Origin: Spirochaetales bacterium
GTDB lineage: Bacteria > Spirochaetota > Spirochaetia > DSM-2461
DNA length: 54,006 nt
Assembly: GCA_028533045.1 (NCBI GenBank)
Contig: JAQQAP010000006.1
Span: forward strand, 1 to 54,006
Direction of reading: 5' to 3'
Shown: piece after piece, positions 46,841 to 54,006 of the stretch
Layout: every line of letters begins with the position of its first letter
Numbering within the stretch: position 1 is the stretch's first letter
The notes under the pieces: generated by a model
The model's database searches: none
The model's input: only the letters and a program-made list of their open reading frames with translations
Told to the model about the DNA's origin: nothing
Made by a program: the position numbers and the translations under genes

Positions 46841-48117
46841 AAGAGAGATTTCGTTCCCACCATGATGCGGAACATCGTCTGGGGAAACTGCTGGGGATAG
46901 AAGCCCATAGTAGAAAATCCGTCATGGAGTGGGACGAAGCGGCCCAAAAGCTAAAAAACGAAACACCCAAAAAAGGACGATGTATTTACTTCCACGTTCC
47001 CTTTTGCGATACCATTTGCTCTTTCTGCAACCTTAACAGAAGAAAAGGCATGGAGGATGAGGTAAAAAACTATGCAGATTATCTTCTGGAAGAGATAAAA
47101 AAGTATGCGTCCCATCCTTATGTTCAGGAAGAGGAATTCAATACGGTCTACTTTGGGGGCGGTACTCCCACCATACTAGACGAAGGGGCCCTGGAAAAAG
47201 TCCTTACCGCCCTTTTCAAGTACTTACCCATGGCTAAAGAGTGCGAAATAACCATGGAAAGCACCCTTCATAATTTAACTCCCTCCAAGGTGGAATTCCT
47301 CCAGGACCTGGGAGTAAACCGTCTTAGCCTTGGGGTACAGTCTTTCTCCGACCGGGGCAGGGAGATACTCAACCGCACCGGAGGCCGGGATTTCTGTATA
47401 GACCGAATTGGGACTTTTAGAGAAATATTCCACGGCACTCTGGGAGCGGATATTATTTATAGTTACCCGGAGCAGACCAAGAGCCAGGTATTGGATGACG
47501 CTTCGCTGATTCATGATTTGGGAATAGACAGCGTAAGTTTCTACTCCCTAATGATCCATGATAAATCTGTTTTGGGAGGAAAAATAGACAGGGGGGAAAT
47601 TGTTTTTGACCGTTCCCTCAAGGAGGACCGGGAAAATCATAACTCCTTCTATAGCTATCTGACAAACAGAGGCTATGAACTTCTGGAATTATCCAAGCTG
47701 GTCAGACCCGGCCGAGACGAATACCGCTACATAAAAAACCGCTATGCCAACGGGGACGTCCTTCCTCTGGGTCAGGGCGCGGGAGGTCGACTGGGACTCT
47801 ACCGTATCTACAATATGGCGCCGGGAAAAACAATGGTGTCTCCCCTGGATAAGGATTATGACCGTCTCCATCATATCTTGGGCTTCCTCCAGTACGGCTT
47901 ATACGATCCGAATCACATTCTACCCTACTTAGGGCGTGACCTGGAGGAAGAGTACGGCAGTGACTTGAAAAGGTATGTGTCACAGGGTTTTCTGGAGCTG
48001 AAGCAGGGGGAGTACAAACTGACTCCCGACGGCATTTTCTGGGGAAACAATCTGGCTGTGGATCTTTTAGAAAAATACGGAAAAAGAATCTTAAAAGGCG
48101 AGGTGTGTTATGCATAA
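46831..48117 (+). CDS. Radical SAM heme-degradation enzyme, ChuW/HutW-like
   Basis: 428 aa. The radical SAM cluster C59-x3-C63-x2-C66 (HVPFCDTICSFCNLNR), FGGGTPT, and RLSLGVQSFSDRGREILNR are of the HemN/HemW superfamily. The C-terminal LGQGAGGRLGLYRIYN, together with embedding in a heme uptake operon, points to the ChuW/HutW branch, which opens heme anaerobically by radical methyl transfer and releases iron, rather than to coproporphyrinogen oxidase. The flavodoxin at the head of the operon could be its electron donor. Overlaps its neighbours by 8-10 nt. Confidence 0.75.
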   Translation: MYIKERFRSHHDAEHRLGKLLGIEAHSRKSVMEWDEAAQKLKNETPKKGRCIYFHVPFCDTICSFCNLNRRKGMEDEVKNYADYLLEEIKKYASHPYVQEEEFNTVYFGGGTPTILDEGALEKVLTALFKYLPMAKECEITMESTLHNLTPSKVEFLQDLGVNRLSLGVQSFSDRGREILNRTGGRDFCIDRIGTFREIFHGTLGADIIYSYPEQTKSQVLDDASLIHDLGIDSVSFYSLMIHDKSVLGGKIDRGEIVFDRSLKEDRENHNSFYSYLTNRGYELLELSKLVRPGRDEYRYIKNRYANGDVLPLGQGAGGRLGLYRIYNMAPGKTMVSPLDKDYDRLHHILGFLQYGLYDPNHILPYLGRDLEEEYGSDLKRYVSQGFLELKQGEYKLTPDGIFWGNNLAVDLLEKYGKRILKGEVCYA

Positions 48118-48976
48118 AATAAAATCGGTCCTTCTTATGGCTCTTTTACTGGCTTCGGGATTCCTTTGGGGAGAGAGCTCCTCTTCCCCGGACGGTGGGG
48201 ATCTCAAAGAGTATGAACGGATTGTGGTTTTGTCTCCCGGCGTGGTGGAAACACTCTATCTAATAGGGGGGGAGAGCCATATTATTGCCATTGCCCAGAG
48301 CCGGGGAGGCATCTGGCCGGAAGAGAAAACGGCCCGACTCCCCTCCGTAGGCAATGTTTCCCAACCCAGCCTGGAAACTATTATCTCCTATAAGCCGGAC
48401 CTGGTAATCCTTAATGGCATGAATCTCTCTTTGGGAGAAAACCTGGAAAGCCACGGAATAGAGGTTTATCTCCACGACGCCTCCTCCATTGAGGATATCC
48501 TCTCGGGAGTAGAGACTCTTGGTAAATTCAGCGGACGAGAAGAAGAAGCGGCTAATCTAGTAAGGGAGAAACGGGAAAGCCTTACACAATTACAGGAAGA
48601 ACTGAAGGACCATCCTTTGAATCTTAAGGGGGCTTTCCTCTTCTCCGCCCGGCCCATTATGGGCTTCACCGGCCAAACACTCCCGGGGGAACTCCTTTCC
48701 CTTTTGGGGGTAGAGAACATTGCGGGACAACTGGATATGAACCAACCCATTCTTTCGGCCGAATATGTGGTGAGGGAAAATCCGGATTTTCTCTTTTGCG
48801 CCATGTCCATCACCAAAGCGGAAGATGTTACAGACAATAACCCTATTATTGCCACTACCCGGGCAGGACAGGAAAATAATATTGCCATTATCCCCTCCTC
48901 TCTTTTCCTTCGCCCTTCACCCCGTATTATAGACTCCCTTTTTAAACTGCGGGAGATGCTGGAGGAAATGGGATGA
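48110..48976 (+). CDS. Periplasmic heme/cobalamin-type binding protein (BtuF/HmuT fold)
   Basis: 288 aa. Signal peptide MHKIKSVLLMALLLASGFLW. Two lobes: RIVVLSPGVVETLYLIGGES and LETIISYKPDLVILNG in the first, GAFLFSARPIMGFTGQTLPG with LLSLLGVENIAGQL in the second, joined by a long helix (AANLVREKRESLTQLQEELK). The class III binding protein for the FecCD-type transporter; ligand heme by context. Confidence 0.85.
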   Translation: MHKIKSVLLMALLLASGFLWGESSSSPDGGDLKEYERIVVLSPGVVETLYLIGGESHIIAIAQSRGGIWPEEKTARLPSVGNVSQPSLETIISYKPDLVILNGMNLSLGENLESHGIEVYLHDASSIEDILSGVETLGKFSGREEEAANLVREKRESLTQLQEELKDHPLNLKGAFLFSARPIMGFTGQTLPGELLSLLGVENIAGQLDMNQPILSAEYVVRENPDFLFCAMSITKAEDVTDNNPIIATTRAGQENNIAIIPSSLFLRPSPRIIDSLFKLREMLEEMG

Positions 48977-49560
48977 GTTTACTTGAAATACTTCAAAAGG
49001 GAGGCCCGGTCAACTGGGTGCTTCTGGGCTTTTTTTTCCTCTCCATGGTGATTGTTCTTGAAAGGTTATTCTATTTTTTCACCACAAGATATAAACGAAA
49101 AGACCTGAAAAACAGCAATTTAAGCTTACCCCTTAAATCCCAGCCCGGGCGTATGCGCCATGAAAGGGACCGGCTAAACGGCGCGGTGGAAGACCAAAAG
49201 CTATTGGAGATTCTGGGAGCCTCACTGGTAGAAGAGATGGAGCAGGGTCTCTGGTTTCTCTCCTTTGTTACCGCCTGTGCTCCCTCCCTGGGGCTTTTGG
49301 GTACCGTAATGGGACTGATAAAGGCCTTTCGTCAACTGGCGGCTGCAGGAAACCAGGTGGATATGCAACTCCTCTCCGGAGGAATCTGGGAAGCCATGTT
49401 AACTACCGCCTGCGGACTGGTCGTTGCCATTCCTGTCCTCTTTTCTTATCGCTGCTTCCGCAAAGTGGTGGAGAAACGCATAACCGACTTGAATAGTGAA
49501 TTGAATCGGCCCGACGATAAGGACGAATCGATTTCCCGGGACAGCTACAATTATGCTTAA
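48973..49560 (+). CDS. exbB: ExbB/TolQ-like proton channel subunit
   Basis: 195 aa. N-terminal span WVLLGFFFLSMVIVLERLFY, later spans LWFLSFVTACAPSLGLLGTV (with the family's AP.LGLLGTV.G motif) and MLTTACGLVVAIPVLFSYRC. With ExbD it uses the proton gradient to energise TonB. Short compared with E. coli ExbB (244 aa). ATGA overlap with the binding-protein gene. Confidence 0.9.
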   Translation: MSLLEILQKGGPVNWVLLGFFFLSMVIVLERLFYFFTTRYKRKDLKNSNLSLPLKSQPGRMRHERDRLNGAVEDQKLLEILGASLVEEMEQGLWFLSFVTACAPSLGLLGTVMGLIKAFRQLAAAGNQVDMQLLSGGIWEAMLTTACGLVVAIPVLFSYRCFRKVVEKRITDLNSELNRPDDKDESISRDSYNYA

Positions 49561-49957
49561 TTTAAATAAATACCGCCGGGAAGATGACGAGAGTATGAAT
49601 CTCATGCCTCTTATAGATGTAATCTTCATTCTACTCGTCTTTTTCATGATAACCGCCCGCTTCCAAAACTCCGCCATACCTTTGAATCTGCCCCGGGCAA
49701 ACAGCGGCGTGCAGGAAGAAAAGCCCGCGATCCTGACCGTGAATGAAAATAAGACGATGGATCTGGACGGGATTCCTGTGAACGAAGAAGGGCTCGAAGC
49801 GGCCCTGATGAATCTTGTGGCCGGCCGGGATGAAGTACAGCTATCCCTGGCCTGTGATCGGGACCTTCCCTTCGGCTTTGTCGTTTTCCTTCTGGATACG
49901 GCAAAAATCGCGGGAATAGAAAATATAGGAATACGCTATGAGTCGGATAATCCTTAG
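49553..49957 (+). CDS. exbD: ExbD-like protein
   Basis: 134 aa. One membrane span with the proton-translocating Asp, NLMPLIDVIFILLVFFMITA; periplasmic domain with SAIPLNLPRANSGVQEEKP and a C-terminal VVFLLDTAKIAGIENIGI. Forms the ExbBD channel with the preceding gene. Start overlaps exbB by 8 nt; overlaps tonB by 20 nt. Confidence 0.9.
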   Translation: MLNLNKYRREDDESMNLMPLIDVIFILLVFFMITARFQNSAIPLNLPRANSGVQEEKPAILTVNENKTMDLDGIPVNEEGLEAALMNLVAGRDEVQLSLACDRDLPFGFVVFLLDTAKIAGIENIGIRYESDNP

Positions 49958-50621
49958 CGCTGCCATAAACAGTCTTCTCCTTATAGGACTATTTCACGCC
50001 CATCTCTTTCAAAGCCACGCTGCGGCGATTGAAGGGGAAAAGGAAATTACCCTGAATCTAACTTGTTTTACCGAACCGCAGGCCGTAACGGAGACTGCCC
50101 CGTTGCAGCCAGAGCCTTCTGTACCGTCTAATCAGCCAATGGAGGATCCGGCCTGTCCCGTTAGTTCGGCTATTAAGGAACTGGCAGCCAAAAGGACCGA
50201 TCCGGAAGAAATGGCTGAACAGCGGGAACCCCCTCCGGAAAACTCCAAGGAGAAGAATGAGAGGGAGGAAATAGAATCTGCCTGCAGCAATGGGCAGCCG
50301 GAAAAACAAGAAACGACCGAGAATCTTCCTGTTAATAGCGGCGAAAGGGATTACAAAATGATGATCCTCGCCGCTATAGGGGAGAACAAAATTTATCCTT
50401 CCGCTGCACGGGAGCGGAATCAGACCGGCACAGCACGGCTTCAGCTTGTGATTAATGCCAAAGGAAAGCTGGAGGAGTGCAGTCTACTGGAGACCTCCGG
50501 CTATCAGCTCCTGGATAAGGGAGCCATAAAATCGGTACAGAGGGCGGCGCCCTTTCCGAAACCGCCCGAGGGGAACGGGCCAACGGTAATCCAGTTCTAT
50601 ATGGATTATGAGTTGAATTAA
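49938..50621 (+). CDS. tonB: TonB-like energy transducer
   Basis: 227 aa. N-terminal anchor (ILSAAINSLLLIGLFHAHLF), a Pro/Glu/Asn-rich spacer (about 50-130), and a C-terminal TonB domain: ILAAIGENKIYPSAARERNQ, GTARLQLVINAKGKLEECSL, GYQLLDKGAIKSVQRAAPFP, ending VIQFYMDYELN. Carries energy from ExbBD to the outer membrane receptor encoded next. The spacer is acidic rather than the usual Pro-Lys/Pro-Glu alternation. Confidence 0.88.
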   Translation: MSRIILSAAINSLLLIGLFHAHLFQSHAAAIEGEKEITLNLTCFTEPQAVTETAPLQPEPSVPSNQPMEDPACPVSSAIKELAAKRTDPEEMAEQREPPPENSKEKNEREEIESACSNGQPEKQETTENLPVNSGERDYKMMILAAIGENKIYPSAARERNQTGTARLQLVINAKGKLEECSLLETSGYQLLDKGAIKSVQRAAPFPKPPEGNGPTVIQFYMDYELN

Positions 50622-50637
50622 ATAATAGGAGAACTCT

Positions 50638-52641
50638 ATGAAAAAAGAACTGGCAGGAGCCGTATTAATCCTGCTTGCAGCGACAGCTCTCTCTGCAGAA
50701 AATGAGACGGACCGAATCGTTATCAGCGGAAATAAAACCGTTCAAAACGCGGAAGACACGGTGGAAGCGGTGGAAGTCATCGATGAAGAGGAAATCAAGG
50801 AGATGGGAGCCCGCAATGTGGAAGAGGTCCTGGAAGGCGTATTGGGAATCACAATTTACGACCATCCCCAGTCGACTGTCATGCTTCAGGGTTTTGAAGG
50901 AGAATATGTTAAAGTCCTTGTGGACGGAATCGAAATCACCGGAGATATCGGAGGAGCCACCCCCATTGCCCAAATACCCGTTACCGATATAGAGCGGATA
51001 GAAATAGTCCGGGGAGCCTCATCGGTTCTATACGGTTCGGACGCCATGGGGGGAGTCATCAATATCATCACCCATACACCGGAAGTGAGCAAAAAGGGAG
51101 AAAATCCCCTAAAACTGAATTTTTCTCTTTTCCAGGAAGTGAGTAGCAACTCCCGGCTTTATGGCGGAATCTCAGGAAGCGTAAAAGCCACTCACCTCTA
51201 TGCAGACCTCACAGCCAGTTACGATTACGACGACGGACTGTATGAGACAGAAGAAAATACCCTGGGGAATATGGTAGATCTCTACGACGTGGCCGCCTAC
51301 CGCCTGGGCTATGGAAAAAGCCGGATAGGCTGGAGGGGCGACCGGGGAGATATCAGCCTTTTTGCCACCTATATGAATCGCTTCCAGGAGACCTCGCTCA
51401 GCAGCGAAGCGGGAATCAGCTACGACGATTCCCGGGTAGAACTGGGACTGGACGGGAGCCTTTCTCTTAACGATACCTCCGATATGAGCGGCTTCCTTAC
51501 ATGGAAAACCTACGACCATGATGTCACCGATATTTACTATAATTACGATACGGAAGAAGAAGAAACCAGTGCTTACGAAGATGTGGAAGGGGAATGGCGT
51601 TATCTGAAGGAAGTAGGCCTGTCCCATCAGATACTGACTGGCTTCAACGGCCGCTACGAATCCCTTGGCGGCGACAGCTTCGAAGGGGATACCTACGAAG
51701 CGAAATATGTGAGTTGGTACCTTCAGGATACATGGAACAAGGACAGTATGGACATCCTCCGTGTTGTTCCGGGAATTCGCCTGGATGTCTGCCCCCCTTC
51801 CTATGACGATGAAGATCTGCTTTACAAAGTCACCCCCAAAGTCAGTCTTCGCTGGGATCCCGCATCGGACTGGGTTTACCGCGTCTCCTACGGGATGGGA
51901 TACAAAGTCCCCACCCTCAAGCAAAAATACTGGCGGTTTTTCCATGTCTCACCGTACAATTTCATGCTCGTGGGAAATCCCAACCTGGTACCGGAAACGT
52001 CCCATGGACTCAATACCTCCGTCGAATACGGACAGGCCCGGGGGTGGTCCTTCACCGGATCGGCCTACTTTAACTACCTCTTCGATATGATTACCACCGT
52101 AATCAGCGATGACGAAAGCGGTACCTGGACCTCCGATGACGGAACGACTACCGATTACATTTACATAAGAACCTATGAAAACAAGGACGAGGCAATTACC
52201 GCCGGAGTGGATGTTTCCGCCCAGTATGCCAAAGGGGGCTGGAAGGGAAGCATCGGCTACTCCTGGGGGCTGGCTAAATACAACGATGATGATACGGACG
52301 GTTTCGAGGACCTCTCCGGACGCAGCCCCCATCAGGTAAAAGGGGATGTGACCTATACCCTTCCCGACTGGAAGACCAAGGCCCGTCTCTCCGCCCAATG
52401 GCTGGCACCGGAACTGATTGACGAAGACGACGGCGGGTATTCTCCGGACTATTTTATGGTGGATCTGCGACTGGAACAGCCCTTCCTGAAAGACCGGCTT
52501 TCCCTCTACGGAGAGGTCGGCAACCTCCTCAACAACTATCACTTTATAGAGGGAACGGAAGAGGGAGAAGAGAGCCAGGAAGACTACTACGGCCTTTACG
52601 ACGGCATGATTTTTACCCTGGGAGCCCGCTACACCTACTAG
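50638..52641 (+). CDS. TonB-dependent outer membrane receptor, probable heme receptor
   Basis: 667 aa. Signal peptide (ELAGAVLILLAATALSA), TonB box-like DRIVISGNK, plug domain (VEVIDEEEIKEMGARNVEEV, VKVLVDGIEI, IERIEIVRGASSVLYGSDAM with GGVINIIT) and a 22-strand type barrel ending YDGMIFTLGARYTY. H436 precedes NPNL at 447-450 (GNPNLVPE), the spacing of the His/NPNL element of HemR/HmuR-type heme receptors, and YKVPTLKQKY stands where FRAP is usual. With the HmuY-like lipoprotein next, heme is the best ligand guess. Confidence 0.85.
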   Translation: MKKELAGAVLILLAATALSAENETDRIVISGNKTVQNAEDTVEAVEVIDEEEIKEMGARNVEEVLEGVLGITIYDHPQSTVMLQGFEGEYVKVLVDGIEITGDIGGATPIAQIPVTDIERIEIVRGASSVLYGSDAMGGVINIITHTPEVSKKGENPLKLNFSLFQEVSSNSRLYGGISGSVKATHLYADLTASYDYDDGLYETEENTLGNMVDLYDVAAYRLGYGKSRIGWRGDRGDISLFATYMNRFQETSLSSEAGISYDDSRVELGLDGSLSLNDTSDMSGFLTWKTYDHDVTDIYYNYDTEEEETSAYEDVEGEWRYLKEVGLSHQILTGFNGRYESLGGDSFEGDTYEAKYVSWYLQDTWNKDSMDILRVVPGIRLDVCPPSYDDEDLLYKVTPKVSLRWDPASDWVYRVSYGMGYKVPTLKQKYWRFFHVSPYNFMLVGNPNLVPETSHGLNTSVEYGQARGWSFTGSAYFNYLFDMITTVISDDESGTWTSDDGTTTDYIYIRTYENKDEAITAGVDVSAQYAKGGWKGSIGYSWGLAKYNDDDTDGFEDLSGRSPHQVKGDVTYTLPDWKTKARLSAQWLAPELIDEDDGGYSPDYFMVDLRLEQPFLKDRLSLYGEVGNLLNNYHFIEGTEEGEESQEDYYGLYDGMIFTLGARYTY

Positions 52642-52665
52642 CAGGCGGTATTAAATAGTAAATTA

Positions 52666-52681
52666 CCCCGCTTGAGCGGGG
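52666..52681 (+). promoter_or_regulatory. GC hairpin between receptor and HmuY-like genes
   Basis: CCCCGC-TTGA-GCGGGG, perfect 6-bp stem, followed by G-run and the ribosome site of the lipoprotein gene. There is no T-run, so it is probably a processing or mRNA-stability element setting different levels of the two products. Confidence 0.5.
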
Positions 52682-52701
52682 GGGGAACAAGGAGTTCATA
52701 T

Positions 52702-53760
52702 ATGAAAACGTTAAAGAATAAGGCGTTTTATTTGTTGGGTATCTTTATGATACTGAGTTTCGGGTCCTGCGATATGCTGGATTCATCGGAAGATGATTCT
52801 TCCGATTCGGGCAGTTCCGAATACAGCACAGCCACGGCCAATGTGGATTATGGCGATACGAACATGCGTATCTACTTTGATCTGTCCAGCGGCACTATGA
52901 CCGAGGTATCACACGACATCTGGGATCTGGCCATATCAAACGGCGATGCCACCGTTATCGCAAATTCCGGAGATTACGGTACGGGTGTTACGGTTTACAA
53001 AACGACCTCTACCGACATTACCGAAGACTTAAGCGGCGAGGCGGATAATGTGAACCAGTACACCTTTGAGGCTCTGGACGATGACGGACTGATCGCGTCC
53101 CATCAGACCGATGCCAATCCCTTCGACAGCGAACTCTCCACAGGATATGGCAGTGGAACGGTTTACCTGGTGTTGGATGAGGACGGCACCTACTACAAGG
53201 TGACCTTCTCGTCCTATGGCCCTTACGGCAACTATTCCTTTGACGTGGTAACAGGACTGGACGGAACAACGGCCACCACCGTAAGCGGCACTGTGGCATC
53301 CGGTTACGACTACACCTACTTTGACCTGAGCAGCGCCTCCGCCGTATCTGTCGCTCCCGAAGAAGAGAGTTGGGATCTCCTCTTTGCCCGGGGAAACGAA
53401 ATTTTGGCCGTATACGACGACGGCTCCGACCCCTATGTGGCCGGACGATCCTACATTCTTCAGAATACGGAAGGAGCCTGCGAGATTGCTTCAGCCGAGG
53501 ACTACTCGATTGACGAACTCTTGAGTGATGATAGCCTGACATACGACAGCACGATCACGGCAATCGGCAGCGATTGGTATACCTTCGATCACACCACTTA
53601 TACCTATTCAGTAGATACGGTCACTTATGTAGTAAAAACTACCGAAGAAAATTACGCCAAGTTTCAGCCGGGGACCTTCTACGGTTCTGACGGAGAAAAA
53701 TTTTATGTAACCTTCCGCTATCTTTATGAAGAGGATAACGACGGAGAGTTCTCTTACTAG
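52702..53760 (+). CDS. Lipoprotein with two HmuY-like domains
   Basis: 352 aa from ATG 52702 (AAGGAG upstream). Signal peptide with lipobox (LLGIFMILSFGSC), so the protein is a surface or periplasmic lipoprotein. Unit 1: MRIYFDLSSGTMTEVSHDIW followed by DLAISNGDATVIANSGDYGT; unit 2: YTYFDLSSASAVSVAPEEES then WDLLFARGNEILAV. This W-D-L-A/L-F plus N-S-G pattern is that of HmuY proteins, heme-binding partners of heme receptors. The second unit lacks the NSG segment. Each unit is followed by a YYKVTF/FYVTFRY strand. HmuY homologues usually have one unit. Confidence 0.7.
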   Translation: MKTLKNKAFYLLGIFMILSFGSCDMLDSSEDDSSDSGSSEYSTATANVDYGDTNMRIYFDLSSGTMTEVSHDIWDLAISNGDATVIANSGDYGTGVTVYKTTSTDITEDLSGEADNVNQYTFEALDDDGLIASHQTDANPFDSELSTGYGSGTVYLVLDEDGTYYKVTFSSYGPYGNYSFDVVTGLDGTTATTVSGTVASGYDYTYFDLSSASAVSVAPEEESWDLLFARGNEILAVYDDGSDPYVAGRSYILQNTEGACEIASAEDYSIDELLSDDSLTYDSTITAIGSDWYTFDHTTYTYSVDTVTYVVKTTEENYAKFQPGTFYGSDGEKFYVTFRYLYEEDNDGEFSY

Positions 53761-53768
53761 TTAAATAA

Positions 53769-53800
53769 CCGGGATATTAAGGTATTTCTTATTATCCCGG
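53769..53800 (+). terminator. Hairpin at the end of the heme operon
   Basis: CCGGGATA (53769-53776) and TATCCCGG (53793-53800), 8-bp stem with a 16-nt loop, 8 nt after the last stop. No strong T-run, so it is a weak terminator or 3'-end stabiliser. Confidence 0.5.
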
Positions 53801-53890
53801 GCCGTAGACATACTAACACTTCCGGAAGCCTAACCATGTTCACTTTTTTTGATATATTCCCCATAATGGACCCTGTAAATAAATTTGTGT

Positions 53891-53927
53891 AAAGCTCCAA
53901 AACTTTGTATAAAAAGTAAGGAGCTTT
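53891..53927 (+). promoter_or_regulatory. Hairpin hiding the transposase ribosome-binding site
   Basis: AAAGCTCC (53891-53898) is the exact complement of GGAGCTTT (53920-53927); the latter contains most of the Shine-Dalgarno AAGGAG (53918-53923). mRNA read in from outside would fold and keep the transposase off, a control known in other insertion sequences. Confidence 0.55.
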
Positions 53928-53931
53928 TATT

Positions 53932-54006
53932 TTGTACGACACAGACGAATTTAACGAGCTGGCAAATAAACTAGCCAGTAACCTCAAGACTCCGCAAGAT
54001 GTCTCT
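53932..54006 (+). CDS. IS256-family transposase (N-terminal 25 codons)
   Basis: TTG start at 53932, eight nt after AAGGAG; reads MYDTDEFNELANKLASNLKT then PQDVS when the TTG is taken as Met, typical of the N-terminus of IS256-family Mutator-type transposases ('..L..KL...LKTPQDLS.L.K.LLK'). It runs off the right edge. The fragment is short, but this start is distinctive. Confidence 0.7.
   Translation, partial: MYDTDEFNELANKLASNLKTPQDVS

Larger units (their letters stand above)
53868..54006 (+). mobile_element. IS256-family insertion sequence, left end only
   Basis: The segment from GGACCCTGTAAATAAATTTG and the following GTGTAAAGC has the look of an IS256-family terminal repeat (..TTTGTGTAAA.). 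It is followed by a transposase start. The right end lies outside the window, so size and target duplication cannot be seen. It lies just downstream of the heme locus. Confidence 0.7.

Noticed and set aside
51172..52542. Two long antisense frames over the TonB-dependent receptor
   Set aside because: Shadow frames of a well-supported receptor gene; no independent evidence.

Overview
The window is a piece of a bacterial chromosome carrying a complete-looking temperate myovirus prophage (about 464-36920), followed by host genes. The host is most likely a spirochaete, probably an anaerobe. This rests on a DUF261-type protein, an SSB fragment whose N-terminus resembles the spirochaetal chromosomal SSB, the style of the LacI-like sensor protein, and an anaerobic-type heme locus with a formate channel. 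It is inferred from family resemblance, not from a marker gene.

Prophage boundaries. A 45-bp direct repeat (464-508 and 36876-36920) equals the 3' part of a tRNA-Arg(UCU) gene, from the anticodon stem to the discriminator base. The intact tRNA lies at the right end, where the phage supplied a new 3' half and a new terminator. The original host 3' end and its terminator are stranded at the left end. A tyrosine integrase (35558-36763, minus) abuts the right end. A 23-bp element holding two TTTTTTGCC units 11 bp apart occurs just inside both ends and is a good candidate for integrase arm sites.

Lysogeny and cargo (0.7-6.8 kb, AT-rich). This holds an HTH/ImmA metalloprotease pair, several small unknown genes, a minus-strand lipoprotein and membrane-protein cassette, a Panacea-domain cassette next to a small membrane protein (candidate toxin-antitoxin), and a CI-like HTH repressor overlapping a membrane-protein gene. 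The divergent early promoter (6789-6816) has a 12-bp palindrome filling its -35/-10 spacer.

Early and replication region (6.8-15 kb). Many tightly overlapping small genes are present: an RHH-like protein, tandem paralogues, a BRO/KilAC antirepressor, zinc-finger and HTH proteins, an HExxH protein, a possible NinB-like protein, SSB, a DUF6291-type replication protein and a second SSB-like OB-fold protein. Between them, 8929-9285 has no convincing gene but about ten consecutive hairpins, starting with a tRNA T-arm-like element. It is a candidate structured RNA.

Late region (15-35.5 kb). Packaging is lambda-like: Nu1-like small terminase, gpA-like large terminase, gpW, gpB-like portal, and a ClpP-like protease with a nested in-frame scaffold start. 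The major capsid protein and the entire contractile tail are Mu-like: gpT, sheath, tube, a tail chaperone with a -1 frameshift, tape measure, gpN, gpP, gp45, gp46, gp47, gp48 and fibre. Lysis genes follow: a DUF261 cysteine-hydrolase-like protein, a coiled-coil membrane protein, a holin-like protein and two completely overlapping reading frames starting 2 nt apart (ATGTG), resembling a spanin pair.

Host region (36.9-54 kb). It begins with tRNA-Arg and tRNA-Pro, then a membrane protein, a Nudix hydrolase, an acyl-CoA synthetase, a universal-stress-like protein and a formate/nitrite channel. Next come a LacI-like sensor protein without a visible DNA-binding domain and, divergent from it, a ten-gene heme acquisition locus: flavodoxin, FecCD permease, ATPase, ChuW/HutW-like radical SAM enzyme, binding protein, ExbB, ExbD, TonB, TonB-dependent receptor and a lipoprotein with two HmuY-like repeats. 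The window ends in the left end of an IS256-family element, whose transposase ribosome-binding site is buried in a hairpin.
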